DNA of 10,560 nucleotides from Lachnospiraceae bacterium UBA7481. Its GTDB lineage: Bacteria; Bacillota; Clostridia; Lachnospirales; Lachnospiraceae. Shown here one piece after another: positions 1-6,592 of the stretch. A model generated the notes under the pieces. That model was given only the letters and a program-made list of their open reading frames with translations. It was not told where the DNA came from and ran no database searches. The DNA lies in NCBI GenBank assembly GCA_002478505.1, contig DLOP01000116.1, positions 1 through 10,560 of the forward strand, written 5' to 3'. Within the stretch, counting starts at the first letter, position 1, and every line of letters begins with the position of its first letter. Both the position numbers and the translations under genes were made by a program.

Positions 1-22
1 AGGCGCTTTGTCTACAGTCTGA

Positions 23-43
23 GACTTACACATTGCGTAAGTC
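23..43. repeat. Small perfect hairpin downstream of the GntR gene
   Basis: A 7-base inverted repeat GACTTAC / GTAAGTC (23-29 and 37-43) encloses a 7-base loop. It lies 13 bases past the stop codon of the leftward GntR-type gene. It could be part of a transcript end, but no T-tract follows on either strand, so it is not called a terminator. A second short palindrome, AGTCT-G-AGACT (16-26), overlaps its left arm. Its function is unknown. Confidence 0.3.
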
Positions 44-56
44 CAATAATAGAATG

Positions 57-728
57 CTATTCAATTCCCAGTTCCCGTATTGCGTGCATGATATGGATTC
101 TCATAGCATTTTTAGCCCCCTCCGCGTTTCTCTGCTCTAAAAAATCCATGATCATTCGATGGTCATTCACCGTATCAGAAACGGCTTTCTGGCTCATTGC
201 TGACAAGGTAACGCCCTTTGCAATCGCCTGATAAAGAATCGGCATAAGCTGATTCATAAACTCATTATGTGTCGCCTGCGCAATCGCCTTATGAAAGGAA
301 TGCTCATTGTCTGTGCGGTCTTGTCCGGCTTTAATTTCCTGCTCAATCCTTTCGCCAAACTCCAAAATCCTTTTTATCTCTGCATCCGTTCCCCTGATTG
401 CAGCCAGATATGCCGCCTCCGGTTCAAAAATCAACCGTATTTCATACAGGTCTTTTGCATTTACTTTTATATCGGATAACCGCCCTAGATCCGGTTCTTG
501 CCTAAATGCCGTTTGAGTGACAAAAGTCCCTTTTCCCCTTTGGATTTCAAGAATATTGTAAGCAACCAAAATCCGTATGGCTTCTCTTAGCGTTGTTCTG
601 CTGACATTTAATTCTGCTGACAGTTCATTTTCGTTTGGCAATTTATCTCCGGCTGTAAAGCGTTTTTCTATAGTAATCATAGATAATATCGTTTCTGCAA
701 TACTTTGTGAAAGCATTTTATTGTTCAT
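57..728 (-). CDS. FadR-subfamily GntR transcriptional regulator
   Basis: This is a 223-residue DNA-binding regulator of the usual length for the FadR/FCD subfamily. Residues about 8-72 form the winged helix-turn-helix, with the family-typical 'KLPNENELSAELNVSRTT' run (about 29-46), 'LREAIRIL' and the wing 'GKGTFV'. Residues about 90-215 match an all-helical FCD effector domain. Likely metal ligands are visible at E142/H146 (ExxxH), H190 and H212. Family members respond to small organic acids or sugar acids, but the ligand cannot be read from the sequence. The ATG start is supported by AGGTGAT seven bases upstream and a good promoter. The gene is transcribed leftward, away from the ABC cassette, so its target may lie outside the window on the left. 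It may also act on its own divergent upstream region. The family call is firm; the target is unknown. Confidence 0.93.
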   Translation of the reverse strand: MNNKMLSQSIAETILSMITIEKRFTAGDKLPNENELSAELNVSRTTLREAIRILVAYNILEIQRGKGTFVTQTAFRQEPDLGRLSDIKVNAKDLYEIRLIFEPEAAYLAAIRGTDAEIKRILEFGERIEQEIKAGQDRTDNEHSFHKAIAQATHNEFMNQLMPILYQAIAKGVTLSAMSQKAVSDTVNDHRMIMDFLEQRNAEGAKNAMRIHIMHAIRELGIE

Positions 729-735
729 CGCTTAT

Positions 736-785
736 ATCACCTCGACCTTTTCTGATATTATACTATGTGTGGCAGTCAACTTCAA
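736..785 (-). promoter_or_regulatory. Promoter and RBS of the GntR-family gene
   Basis: Read on the minus strand, TTGAAG (780-785) and TATAAT (757-762) are separated by exactly 17 bases, a near-consensus sigma-A promoter. Transcription should start near 750, giving a leader of about 22 bases. AGGTGAT (736-742) is the ribosome binding site. No clear GntR operator palindrome was seen, although autoregulation is common in this family. Confidence 0.7.
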
Positions 786-830
786 ACAAAAACGGAAATA
801 CTATGTATTAATTTGCGCATATACAATTTG

Positions 831-860
831 CCGTGCTTTGCTGATAAGCCTCACAAGCCA
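831..860 (+). repeat. Direct repeat, left copy (flanks the ABC/two-component cassette)
   Basis: These 30 bases match 6175-6204 at 28 positions in the same orientation; the mismatches are at 848 and 855. Read on the minus strand, the copy encodes A-C-E-A-Y-Q-Q-S-T-A-N, which aligns with A-R-E-V-Y-Q-Q-S-T-E-N in the right copy. Both are therefore pieces of one former coding sequence. Similarity fades to the left (about 4 of the next 6 bases) and is weak to the right. Confidence 0.8.
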
Positions 861-1035
861 TTGACAGATTCCATTCTTTCCTATTACTTCTGCAGAATAC
901 CGTTCCTGCCAAAGTAAAAGTGCCCACTGATTATACCATAGAAATTTCCCGTATTTTATTGGATTACACGAAATGACTAACTTTTCCGTTTCCCAAGTAA
1001 TTTCAGTTATCCGGTCGCCCTGCCTGTGGAAATTT

Positions 1036-1079
1036 GAATGAGTAAATCACACAAAAATATTTGCCTGTTTTACTCATTC
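1036..1079. promoter_or_regulatory. Long inverted repeat, probable operator of the ABC cassette
   Basis: GAATGAGTAAA (1036-1046) and TTTACTCATTC (1068-1079, starting with the last T run) form an 11-base perfect inverted repeat around a 21-base spacer. With one bulge the arms extend outward to GAAAT / ATTTC. The arms are about two helical turns or more apart and end just before the expected -35 position of the cassette promoter. That fits a binding site for a dimeric activator, most simply the cassette's own LuxR-type regulator. It could instead fold as an RNA hairpin if transcription begins further upstream. Confidence 0.55.
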
Positions 1080-1127
1080 CATTTCAAGTCCCCAAAAGTA
1101 CAATGTTGCTATCAACCGCAAAGGAGG
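1076..1127 (+). promoter_or_regulatory. Probable activator-dependent promoter and RBS of the ABC ATPase gene
   Basis: TACAAT (1099-1104) is a good -10 element, but the -35 position 17 bases upstream (ATTCCA, 1076-1081) matches the consensus poorly. A strong -10 with a poor -35 next to an inverted repeat is the pattern of a promoter that needs an activator. Transcription would start near 1111. AAGGAGG (1121-1127) is a perfect ribosome binding site seven bases before the ATG at 1135. Confidence 0.45.
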
Positions 1128-1134
1128 ATTTCAT

Positions 1135-1884
1135 ATGCCTACATTATTAGAAGCAAAAGAAGTAACAAAAATCTATGCCAAGGCACAACATCCGAGTCTT
1201 AATAAAGTATCATTCAGTGTGTCGAAAAGTGAATTTATTGCTATCATGGGTGCCTCGGGGTCTGGAAAGACTACATTACTTAATGTCCTTTCCACTATTG
1301 ATACACCCACAAGCGGCAGTATCACAATAGACGGCGTTAACATTAAGAACCTGACCAATTCAGGAGCGGCGGATTTCCGCAGGGATAAGCTGGGATTTAT
1401 TTTTCAGGAATATCTCCTGCTTGACAGCCTTACCATATTTGAAAATATTGCTGTCCCCCTTACTTTACAGAAGCTCCCTCCGAAAAAAATAGAGAACATG
1501 GTACGGAGTCTGGCAGAAGCATTTGGCATTGATTCACAGCTTAATAAATACCCAAACGAGCTTTCGGGCGGGCAGAGACAGCGGGCTTCAGCTTTAAGAG
1601 CCATTGTAAAGCGGCCAAGTATTCTATTTGCTGACGAGCCGACAGGGGCATTAGATTCCAATTCTGCGACAGATTTACTAAACACCTTGAAGGAATCAAA
1701 CGAAGCTCTAAGCACCACTATATTGATGGTTACGCATGATGCATATGCCGCAAGTTTCGCTGACCGTATTTTGATCTTTAAAGACGGGCGCATTATTCGG
1801 GAGTTGTTCAAACAGAATGATGACAGGCGTATATTCTATGAATCCATTGCACGGGAAGTGGCAAAATTAGACACAGAAAGATAG
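1135..1884 (+). CDS. BceA-type ABC transporter ATP-binding protein
   Basis: This 249-residue cytoplasmic ATPase energises the permease encoded next to it. All motifs are intact: Walker A GASGSGKTT (39-47), Q-loop Q91, signature LSGGQ (143-147), Walker B ILFADE with catalytic E168, D-loop 'GALD' (171-174) and H-loop H201. The sequence fits the MacB/LolD/BceA group, whose members pair with FtsX-like permeases rather than importers with binding proteins. The C-terminal tail after about 225 is short and charged. The start is fixed by a perfect AAGGAGG. The permease gene begins 13 bases after the stop, and its ribosome binding site overlaps the stop codon, so the two are co-expressed. BceA-type proteins usually serve in resistance to peptide antibiotics such as bacitracin or lantibiotics; the substrate here is inferred only. 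Confidence 0.93.
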   Translation: MPTLLEAKEVTKIYAKAQHPSLNKVSFSVSKSEFIAIMGASGSGKTTLLNVLSTIDTPTSGSITIDGVNIKNLTNSGAADFRRDKLGFIFQEYLLLDSLTIFENIAVPLTLQKLPPKKIENMVRSLAEAFGIDSQLNKYPNELSGGQRQRASALRAIVKRPSILFADEPTGALDSNSATDLLNTLKESNEALSTTILMVTHDAYAASFADRILIFKDGRIIRELFKQNDDRRIFYESIAREVAKLDTER

Positions 1885-1897
1885 GAGGGGGAGAGAC

Positions 1898-3904
1898 ATG
1901 CATAATTTATCTATGGCTTTTAAGAATCTGAAAAATAATTTTTCGTTTTATGCCCTCTATCTACTATCCGTTTCATTTGTCATCACTATCTTTTTTGCAT
2001 TCACTTCATTCTCAATGAATACGGTCATGCTTGAAAAAATATCAAATGACGGACGGGTTGAAACGATGTGTAATACGATTTCCGTGTTCCTCATGGCATT
2101 TGTTGTTTTCTATATGTCATATTCAAACCGCTTCTTTTTGCGGCGCCGCACAAAAGAACTCGGCATTTACGCATTATTAGGATACAGAAAATCCACAATA
2201 CTCTCCCTGCTCATAACAGAGAACCTGCTCACCTGCTCCGGTGCTTTTATAGCCGGGATACTTTTGGGAGGCTTTTTCCATAAGGGGATTGTCTTTGGCA
2301 TTACAAAATTACTGGATCTGGCAGTCAATAATTCAGAAATACATTTTTTCAACCCGAATGCCATTATGAAAACAGCCTGCTTTATTTTCGCTGTCGTCAT
2401 AGTATTAGCCCTATCCAATAGCAGATTCCTTTTCAAATCATCACTCATGGATTTAGTGAGATATGAAAAAAGTGCAGAAAAAAAGATGAAATTCCATGCC
2501 GTGCCAGCCGTCATTGGTTTTTTTGCTGTCATTTCAGGATACTGCCTTGCACTCGACATATTAAGAGGCACGAAATCTTTATGGCTTACAATTGGTTTTT
2601 ATCCGGTTGCCATGCTGACATTTACACTCGTACTTTCAGGAACAGTGCTTTTTATCGCATCCTTTCTTCCCTTTTCAGTACAGGCAGGTAAGAAAAACAA
2701 ACGAAAATTTTACACAGAAACAAAGATTATCACTGCGCCTGGGTTTATATACCGTATCCATTCAAATTCCAGAACGCTGATCATGCTTACATTATTGTCA
2801 GCCGCAACACTGACAGTTTCAAGCGTCATGGCTCTGTCGTTATACTATCCAATAGCAGCGGTATCCCGTATGGCACCATCGGAAATAGAATGCAGGATTG
2901 AAAATGAAAGCGAAATAACTGCAATACAACAGATTATAAACAAATATTCATCCGATACGGATGTCACATTCCTGCAGACCGATATTTATAAAGTCACTTC
3001 CTCTGCTGGGCAGCTCCCTATGGAGTACGGTATTGGAACTTCCAAGGGGGATGCGGATAACGAGAAAATCCTGCGGGATGCAGGGTTTGAATGTATCCCA
3101 TATTCAAACTATATAGCTCTTCTGGAAGCACAGGGACGGCAAAAAGTTCTGGAACAGCTTACCGCATTAAATGATAATGAGTGTATTTTAGTTAAATACC
3201 AGCCAGCTCCTAATGATGACGAAACAGGTAATATTTATCCGCTCCTCATAGGCAATAATGAAATACCGGTTACAGTAACCGCTGTTACTTTGAATAATCC
3301 CATTTCATTTGCAAACAGTGTCGGCACTTTGATCATAAGTGACGATTTATATCATACGATAGCAGAACAGGCAGTTCCGGCAGCGAAAATCCTCAGCATA
3401 AATGGGAAGTCCATTGAGGATAATGAAGCTCTGTTTCAGGCTCTGTCAGAATTTTTGTCGGGAAGCCCCTACCTGCAGGGAAACTCTCACAGGAAACACG
3501 AAATATTTTCCCTGAACAGCTCCACATTCCTGTTGCTGGGTTTTCTCGTGGTATTGTTCTTTATAGCAAGCGGAAGCATCCTTTACTTTAATAATGTTTC
3601 AGCCATAACCGACTCAAAATCTGATTACAATATTCTCTGGAAAATGGGATACACAGATAGGAAGATCAAAAAGATTATCAAAAAGCAGACAGCAGCTTTT
3701 TACAGCATCCCCTTTTTATTCGGGCTGGCAGACTGCATTTTTGCCACACTGGTATACAAGTCCGCCCTCATGCAGAATATTCTAGAAAACAGTCTTGGAT
3801 TGTATGCACCCGCGATGGCGGCCATTATGCTGACATTCATTATTTATTTGGTCTATTACCATTTGACCGTCCATACCTGTTGTAAAGCTGTCCTGACAAA
3901 ATAG
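1898..3904 (+). CDS. BceB-type ABC transporter permease with large extracellular domain
   Basis: This 668-residue membrane protein has the BceB layout. About ten membrane segments are visible, near residues 17-38, 60-80, 103-130, 158-175, 201-220, 228-256, 292-316, 543-565, 598-622 and 637-657. A long hydrophilic stretch (about 318-540) lies between segments 7 and 8 and is the expected external peptide-binding and sensing domain. An FtsX-like motif 'RRRTKELGIYALLGYRKSTI' follows segment 2 (82-101). BceB-type permeases move or release peptide antibiotics from lipid II-cycle intermediates and often form a sensory complex with a kinase. The start is supported by AGGAGGGG (1883-1890). The last codons overlap the -35 element of the kinase promoter. 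The exact substrate cannot be told, because the external domain is poorly conserved in this family. Confidence 0.9.
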   Translation: MHNLSMAFKNLKNNFSFYALYLLSVSFVITIFFAFTSFSMNTVMLEKISNDGRVETMCNTISVFLMAFVVFYMSYSNRFFLRRRTKELGIYALLGYRKSTILSLLITENLLTCSGAFIAGILLGGFFHKGIVFGITKLLDLAVNNSEIHFFNPNAIMKTACFIFAVVIVLALSNSRFLFKSSLMDLVRYEKSAEKKMKFHAVPAVIGFFAVISGYCLALDILRGTKSLWLTIGFYPVAMLTFTLVLSGTVLFIASFLPFSVQAGKKNKRKFYTETKIITAPGFIYRIHSNSRTLIMLTLLSAATLTVSSVMALSLYYPIAAVSRMAPSEIECRIENESEITAIQQIINKYSSDTDVTFLQTDIYKVTSSAGQLPMEYGIGTSKGDADNEKILRDAGFECIPYSNYIALLEAQGRQKVLEQLTALNDNECILVKYQPAPNDDETGNIYPLLIGNNEIPVTVTAVTLNNPISFANSVGTLIISDDLYHTIAEQAVPAAKILSINGKSIEDNEALFQALSEFLSGSPYLQGNSHRKHEIFSLNSSTFLLLGFLVVLFFIASGSILYFNNVSAITDSKSDYNILWKMGYTDRKIKKIIKKQTAAFYSIPFLFGLADCIFATLVYKSALMQNILENSLGLYAPAMAAIMLTFIIYLVYYHLTVHTCCKAVLTK

Positions 3905-3940
3905 AAATCATATAGTATAATTAAGCGTGAAATAAGGAGG
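3893..3940 (+). promoter_or_regulatory. Internal promoter and RBS for the two-component genes
   Basis: CTGACA (3893-3898), inside the last codons of the permease gene, and TATAAT (3916-3921) are exactly 17 bases apart. This is the best sigma-A promoter match on the plus strand of the window. Transcription should begin near 3928, giving a leader of about 18 bases. AAGGAGG (3934-3940) sits five bases before the kinase ATG. The kinase and regulator can therefore be made at a basal level when the transporter is off. Confidence 0.7.
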
Positions 3941-3945
3941 CCGCT

Positions 3946-5511
3946 ATGAAGCATATAAAACTAAACCTTCTTCTTTTTGCAAATTCCATTTTGCTCATTA
4001 TGTATATGGGACTCGCCATAAATATGGACACGGCATTTAACGCCGCAGGAACCGTACCTTTGTTCCTGTCCTCTTTGATGCTCATAGACGTTACTTATAT
4101 AAGTTCCTGCAACATCAGGGAAAACAAAGTCGTCTCACTGTTTTGCGTCCTGTTGGCACTTCATAGCTGGTATATACTCCTATCAGCTTCAAACAATGCC
4201 CCGACGAGTATAGCCTTCTCTATTTTAAGCCCGGTCATATGGTATGTCTCCATAAATTTCATACTTATGTTTTTGTTTCAAGGCAGCGAATATAAATTCA
4301 AAAAAACAGTAAGCATCTGCCTGACCGGAACCTGTATCTGCTCCCTTATTGGCCTATTGGTGTCAAATGAGATATTCGCCCTATTCTACGGCATACAGTT
4401 TTTGACAGGCTGGCTTTGTTTCTTTTTCATTGTTGTCTTCCATAGAAAAAGGACTGCCTTTGTTATTAAAGCGGAATGGAAATGTATTCTTTTCTCCCTT
4501 GTAACGGTAATCATTTTATTCCTTGCCTATTACTTTTCTACAATAGGAGTCAGTGGACATCTTTCTAATTTTGGGATATATCTTCCTGTCCTGCTGTTCT
4601 CCATGAGCACACACAGCATTATACAAAAAGAGCATAGCAGCTTCCCACTGTCAACCGTATTCAGCAGGTGCCAGCAGGCATTGATCCTACTTTCCGGGGC
4701 AGTTATCTGCGGTCTGTCCGCGCTGGTCTTAGGCATTGGTCTTCCATTGTTTTTCCTTATGCTGGATGCCATGTTTATCTTTGTATACGCCTGCAATATA
4801 GTTTTAGATTTTAATTTAAAGCATGGAAAAAGTGCGATGTTCAGGGAAGGCAAATACCACGCTACATTAGAGCAGTTACAGCAGGAAGAACAGCTAAACC
4901 TGGAATTTGCAAATTTCCTCCATGATGACATTCTTCAGGATCTACTTTCCATAAAGAACATGATGAAAAAGGCCGGCCATCCCGATATCCGGAAAATCAT
5001 CACGAAAACTCTTGATAACATGAACACCTATATCCGTGAGCGGATGCAGGACTACCGCCCTGCAATGCTCCCCAAGCTCACTGTTAAAAAGAATTACCAA
5101 AGCCTGCTTGAATATATATCACAGTCCTTTCCACACCGTAATATCAGTATTACTTTTGAGTGCCCGGACTCCCTGTTTTTAGCTCCCCCTTATGATATAT
5201 TCGTATACCGTCTCTTGAAAGAGCTTGTCACAAATATTTACAAGCACTCAGAGGGTGAAAAAGCATGGATAACCCTTACACAGGGCAACGGGATCATAGT
5301 GCTTTGCATAAGGGACAATGGAACTGCTGATGCGGACGCCCTCTCATCCGCCGATCTGTCAAAGCACAGCGGGCTTGCATTGATCACTGAGCGTGTCAAT
5401 AACATGGAAGGTTCTGTAAAGATAACCAATAACTTCCCGCACGGGGTCTGCATACAGATCACCCTGCCAATGAAAGGAGATGTTTCTTATCAATATTTTA
5501 TTAGTCGATGA
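3946..5511 (+). CDS. Multi-pass membrane sensor histidine kinase (HisKA_3, ComP/DesK-like)
   Basis: The protein has 521 residues. The N-terminal 290 residues are almost wholly hydrophobic, with roughly nine or ten membrane segments between about 6 and 287, and no recognisable extracellular sensor domain or PAS domain. The phospho-acceptor is H326 in 'FLHDDILQD', the HisKA_3 pattern of NarL-partner kinases. The HATPase domain shows N430 and H434 in 'ELVTNIYKHS' (N box), D457-N458-G459 (G1) and G476 in 'HSGLALITERV' (G2), and so should be active. A 7- to 10-segment sensor joined to HisKA_3 is the layout of ComP-type peptide-sensing kinases. It differs from BceS, which has only two membrane segments. 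The end overlaps the regulator gene by 32 bases. The signal is unknown, and no pheromone precursor gene was found beside it. Confidence 0.9.
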   Translation: MKHIKLNLLLFANSILLIMYMGLAINMDTAFNAAGTVPLFLSSLMLIDVTYISSCNIRENKVVSLFCVLLALHSWYILLSASNNAPTSIAFSILSPVIWYVSINFILMFLFQGSEYKFKKTVSICLTGTCICSLIGLLVSNEIFALFYGIQFLTGWLCFFFIVVFHRKRTAFVIKAEWKCILFSLVTVIILFLAYYFSTIGVSGHLSNFGIYLPVLLFSMSTHSIIQKEHSSFPLSTVFSRCQQALILLSGAVICGLSALVLGIGLPLFFLMLDAMFIFVYACNIVLDFNLKHGKSAMFREGKYHATLEQLQQEEQLNLEFANFLHDDILQDLLSIKNMMKKAGHPDIRKIITKTLDNMNTYIRERMQDYRPAMLPKLTVKKNYQSLLEYISQSFPHRNISITFECPDSLFLAPPYDIFVYRLLKELVTNIYKHSEGEKAWITLTQGNGIIVLCIRDNGTADADALSSADLSKHSGLALITERVNNMEGSVKITNNFPHGVCIQITLPMKGDVSYQYFISR

Positions 5512-6220
5512 CCACGCCTTATTTTCAAAAAGTCTGGAGATTGCATTATCGGATTATCCTGAGATCACATCATTTGAAAGCATCAGCGATATTTCCCGGT
5601 TGGACAGCTTCATTGATAACAACAGACCGGATATTCTGCTTATGGATATAAATTTAAAAAACATAGCATCCGAAGATGGTTTGGAATTAGCAAAACGGCT
5701 GTTATGCCGGTATCCGGAGCAAAAAATAGTAATCCTATCCGGATATGACCTGCCGGTATACCGCAGCGAAGCAGAGAAAATCGGGACAAAGGGATTTATC
5801 AACAAAAATATAGAACCCGAAAAACTGGTATCCTTCCTTTCCCAAATATCACAGGGTGCAGTTATTTTTAACAGGGAAATTCCGTTTTTAGAGGAATTGA
5901 CTAAATGCGAAAAACAAATCCTGCGGCTTATAGCTGATGGTATGAAGCGAAAGGAGATTGCAGCTACACTCTATATAAGCGAGCGTACCCTATCAAATCA
6001 TTTACAGCATATATTTGAAAAACTTGATGTCACCTCATCCGTTGAAGCTGTAACAAAAGCTATTCAAATGGGGCATATCCCTCCCATTTGTAAAAAAAAG
6101 AAAGATCTCCCAGAACGTGCCAGCCATTCCTCCCACAAGGCTCCACTGACGCTTCATATAGGATTTCAGATTTTCCGTGCTTTGCTGATAAACCTCACGA
6201 GCCACCTGCGGATTATCTAA
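5480..6220 (+). CDS. NarL/LuxR-family response regulator with an abnormal C-terminal extension
   Basis: The receiver domain (about 3-122) has the acidic pair D10/D11, phospho-acceptor D56 in 'DILLMDINL', S87 and K109. The LuxR-type helix-turn-helix spans about 138-200 ('CEKQILRLIADGMKRKEIAATL' region). It is the obvious partner of the overlapping kinase. Typical members are 200-215 residues; this one has 246. Residues from about 204 on are low in similarity to the family and are encoded by sequence antisense to the neighbouring coding remnant, including the direct repeat. The natural end is therefore probably near residue 204, close to a run of eight A (about 6092-6099). The only ATG (5480) directly abuts the AAAGGAG (5473-5479), which is too close. 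The ATC at 5489 would have ideal spacing and would give a family-like start (Met-Asn-Ile-Leu-Leu-Val-Asp-Asp), so the start is uncertain. Confidence 0.88.
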   Translation: MFLINILLVDDHALFSKSLEIALSDYPEITSFESISDISRLDSFIDNNRPDILLMDINLKNIASEDGLELAKRLLCRYPEQKIVILSGYDLPVYRSEAEKIGTKGFINKNIEPEKLVSFLSQISQGAVIFNREIPFLEELTKCEKQILRLIADGMKRKEIAATLYISERTLSNHLQHIFEKLDVTSSVEAVTKAIQMGHIPPICKKKKDLPERASHSSHKAPLTLHIGFQIFRALLINLTSHLRII

Positions 6221-6262
6221 ATGCTCTGCCTCCAAAATAACCGAAAAACCATAATTTGTCAT
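6100..6262 (-). pseudogene. Unidentified coding remnant carrying the 'YQQST' segment
   Basis: Read leftward from ATG 6262, an open frame starts 'MTNYGFSVILEAEHLDNP' and continues through 'VAREVYQQSTENLKSYMKRQ' to a 'GGMAGTFWE' stretch, with coherent protein-like composition. After about residue 54 it runs antisense into the response regulator's helix-turn-helix end, so the true gene is cut off there. Its start codon overlaps the stop of an upstream frame (ATGA, 6259-6262). A diverged copy of its middle part occurs at 831-860. No family was recognised. It is most likely a truncated gene, though a short expressed ORF cannot be excluded. Confidence 0.45.
6175..6204 (+). repeat. Direct repeat, right copy (flanks the ABC/two-component cassette)
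   Basis: This is the second copy of the 30-base element at 831-860, with 28 of 30 bases identical and the same orientation, 5,344 bases away. In the response regulator frame it encodes R-A-L-L-I-N-L-T-S-H, close to R-A-L-L-I-S-L-T-S-H in the same frame of the left copy. On the minus strand it lies inside the 'YQQST' remnant. Confidence 0.8.
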
Positions 6263-6570
6263 TGGGTATTCTTATGAAATTTTGACATTTCCATATTAAC
6301 AAACCTTAAAATCAATTCTCTATAAAGCGCTTCAATCATATTTGGGCCAGCACCATATTCTTTAACTTTTTCTCTTACCTTTTTTAAGATCAGCGGAGAG
6401 CGCAGCAGATATATTTATCCATATCAGGAATATTCTCCAGTTCAAAACCCTGATCGTTTTGCCTGAATGATTGCATAGAGATGAAAAGAGCCGAGATCTG
6501 TGTATTCCAACCAATCTAATGGGGTTCTTTCTATGCTTCATTAAAACGGGTATAAGCAAAGACTTGGGGC
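6259..6570 (-). pseudogene. Frameshifted relic of an unidentified gene in the 6221-6592 gap
   Basis: Between the convergent regulator and trkA genes there is no intact gene, but the minus strand shows successive protein-like stretches in different frames. They are 'PQVFAYTRFNEA' (about 6531-6569), 'IERTPLDWLEYTDLGSFHLY' continuing to a stop at 6442, 'FELENIPDMDKYICCALR' (about 6390-6450), and a lysine-rich tail ending 'FVNMEMSKFHKNTQ' at 6259. Adjacent stretches join at the places where a frame closes, which is what a gene with several indels looks like. The family is not recognised. The reading as a relic is inference; part could be chance open frame. Confidence 0.4.
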
Positions 6571-6592
6571 TGAATTGCTGCGGTTGCTGCTC

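Larger units (their letters stand above)
729..1134. other. Intergenic region between GntR gene and ABC cassette
   Basis: This 406-base gap separates divergent genes. From left to right it holds the gntR promoter, the first copy of a 30-base direct repeat (831-860), about 170 bases without a recognised signal, a long inverted repeat (1036-1079), a -10 element (1099-1104) and the ABC ribosome binding site. On the minus strand around 801-900 two frames look like decayed coding sequence. One contains the 'YQQST' motif shared with the remnant at 6100-6262. Another is open from 1046 to 801 (81 codons) but has no ATG. No intact gene is called here. Confidence 0.6.

Noticed and set aside
23..43. Hairpin after the GntR-type gene as an intrinsic terminator.
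   Set aside because: No T-tract on either side; kept only as a short inverted repeat.
861..888. A perfect TTGACA (861-866) that could be a -35 for a plus-strand promoter.
   Set aside because: No good -10 at 16-18 bases; the nearest TATTAC is too close, and the site is about 270 bases from the ATPase start.
801..1046. An 81-codon minus-strand open frame (ending in 'VYAQINT') across the gntR-ABC gap.
   Set aside because: It has no ATG and no ribosome binding site, and the stretch in common with the remnant at 6100-6262 aligns in a different frame. It is noted only as possible decayed sequence.
1038..1202. A 54-codon plus-strand open frame beginning MSKSHKNICL upstream of and overlapping the ABC ATPase gene, which could be a leader peptide.
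   Set aside because: Its ribosome binding site is weak, its start lies in the left arm of the inverted repeat, the likely transcription start (about 1111) is downstream of its ATG, and it overlaps the ATPase gene by 68 bases in another frame.
6035..6099. Extension of the 'YQQST' minus-strand frame leftward to 6035.
   Set aside because: This part is antisense to the conserved end of the response regulator helix-turn-helix, so it is a shadow of that gene.
831..6204. Reading the direct repeats as attL/attR of an integrative element.
   Set aside because: No integrase, excisionase or mobilisation gene lies between them, and the two copies differ and sit in decayed coding sequence. Insertion is kept as a hypothesis but not called as an element.
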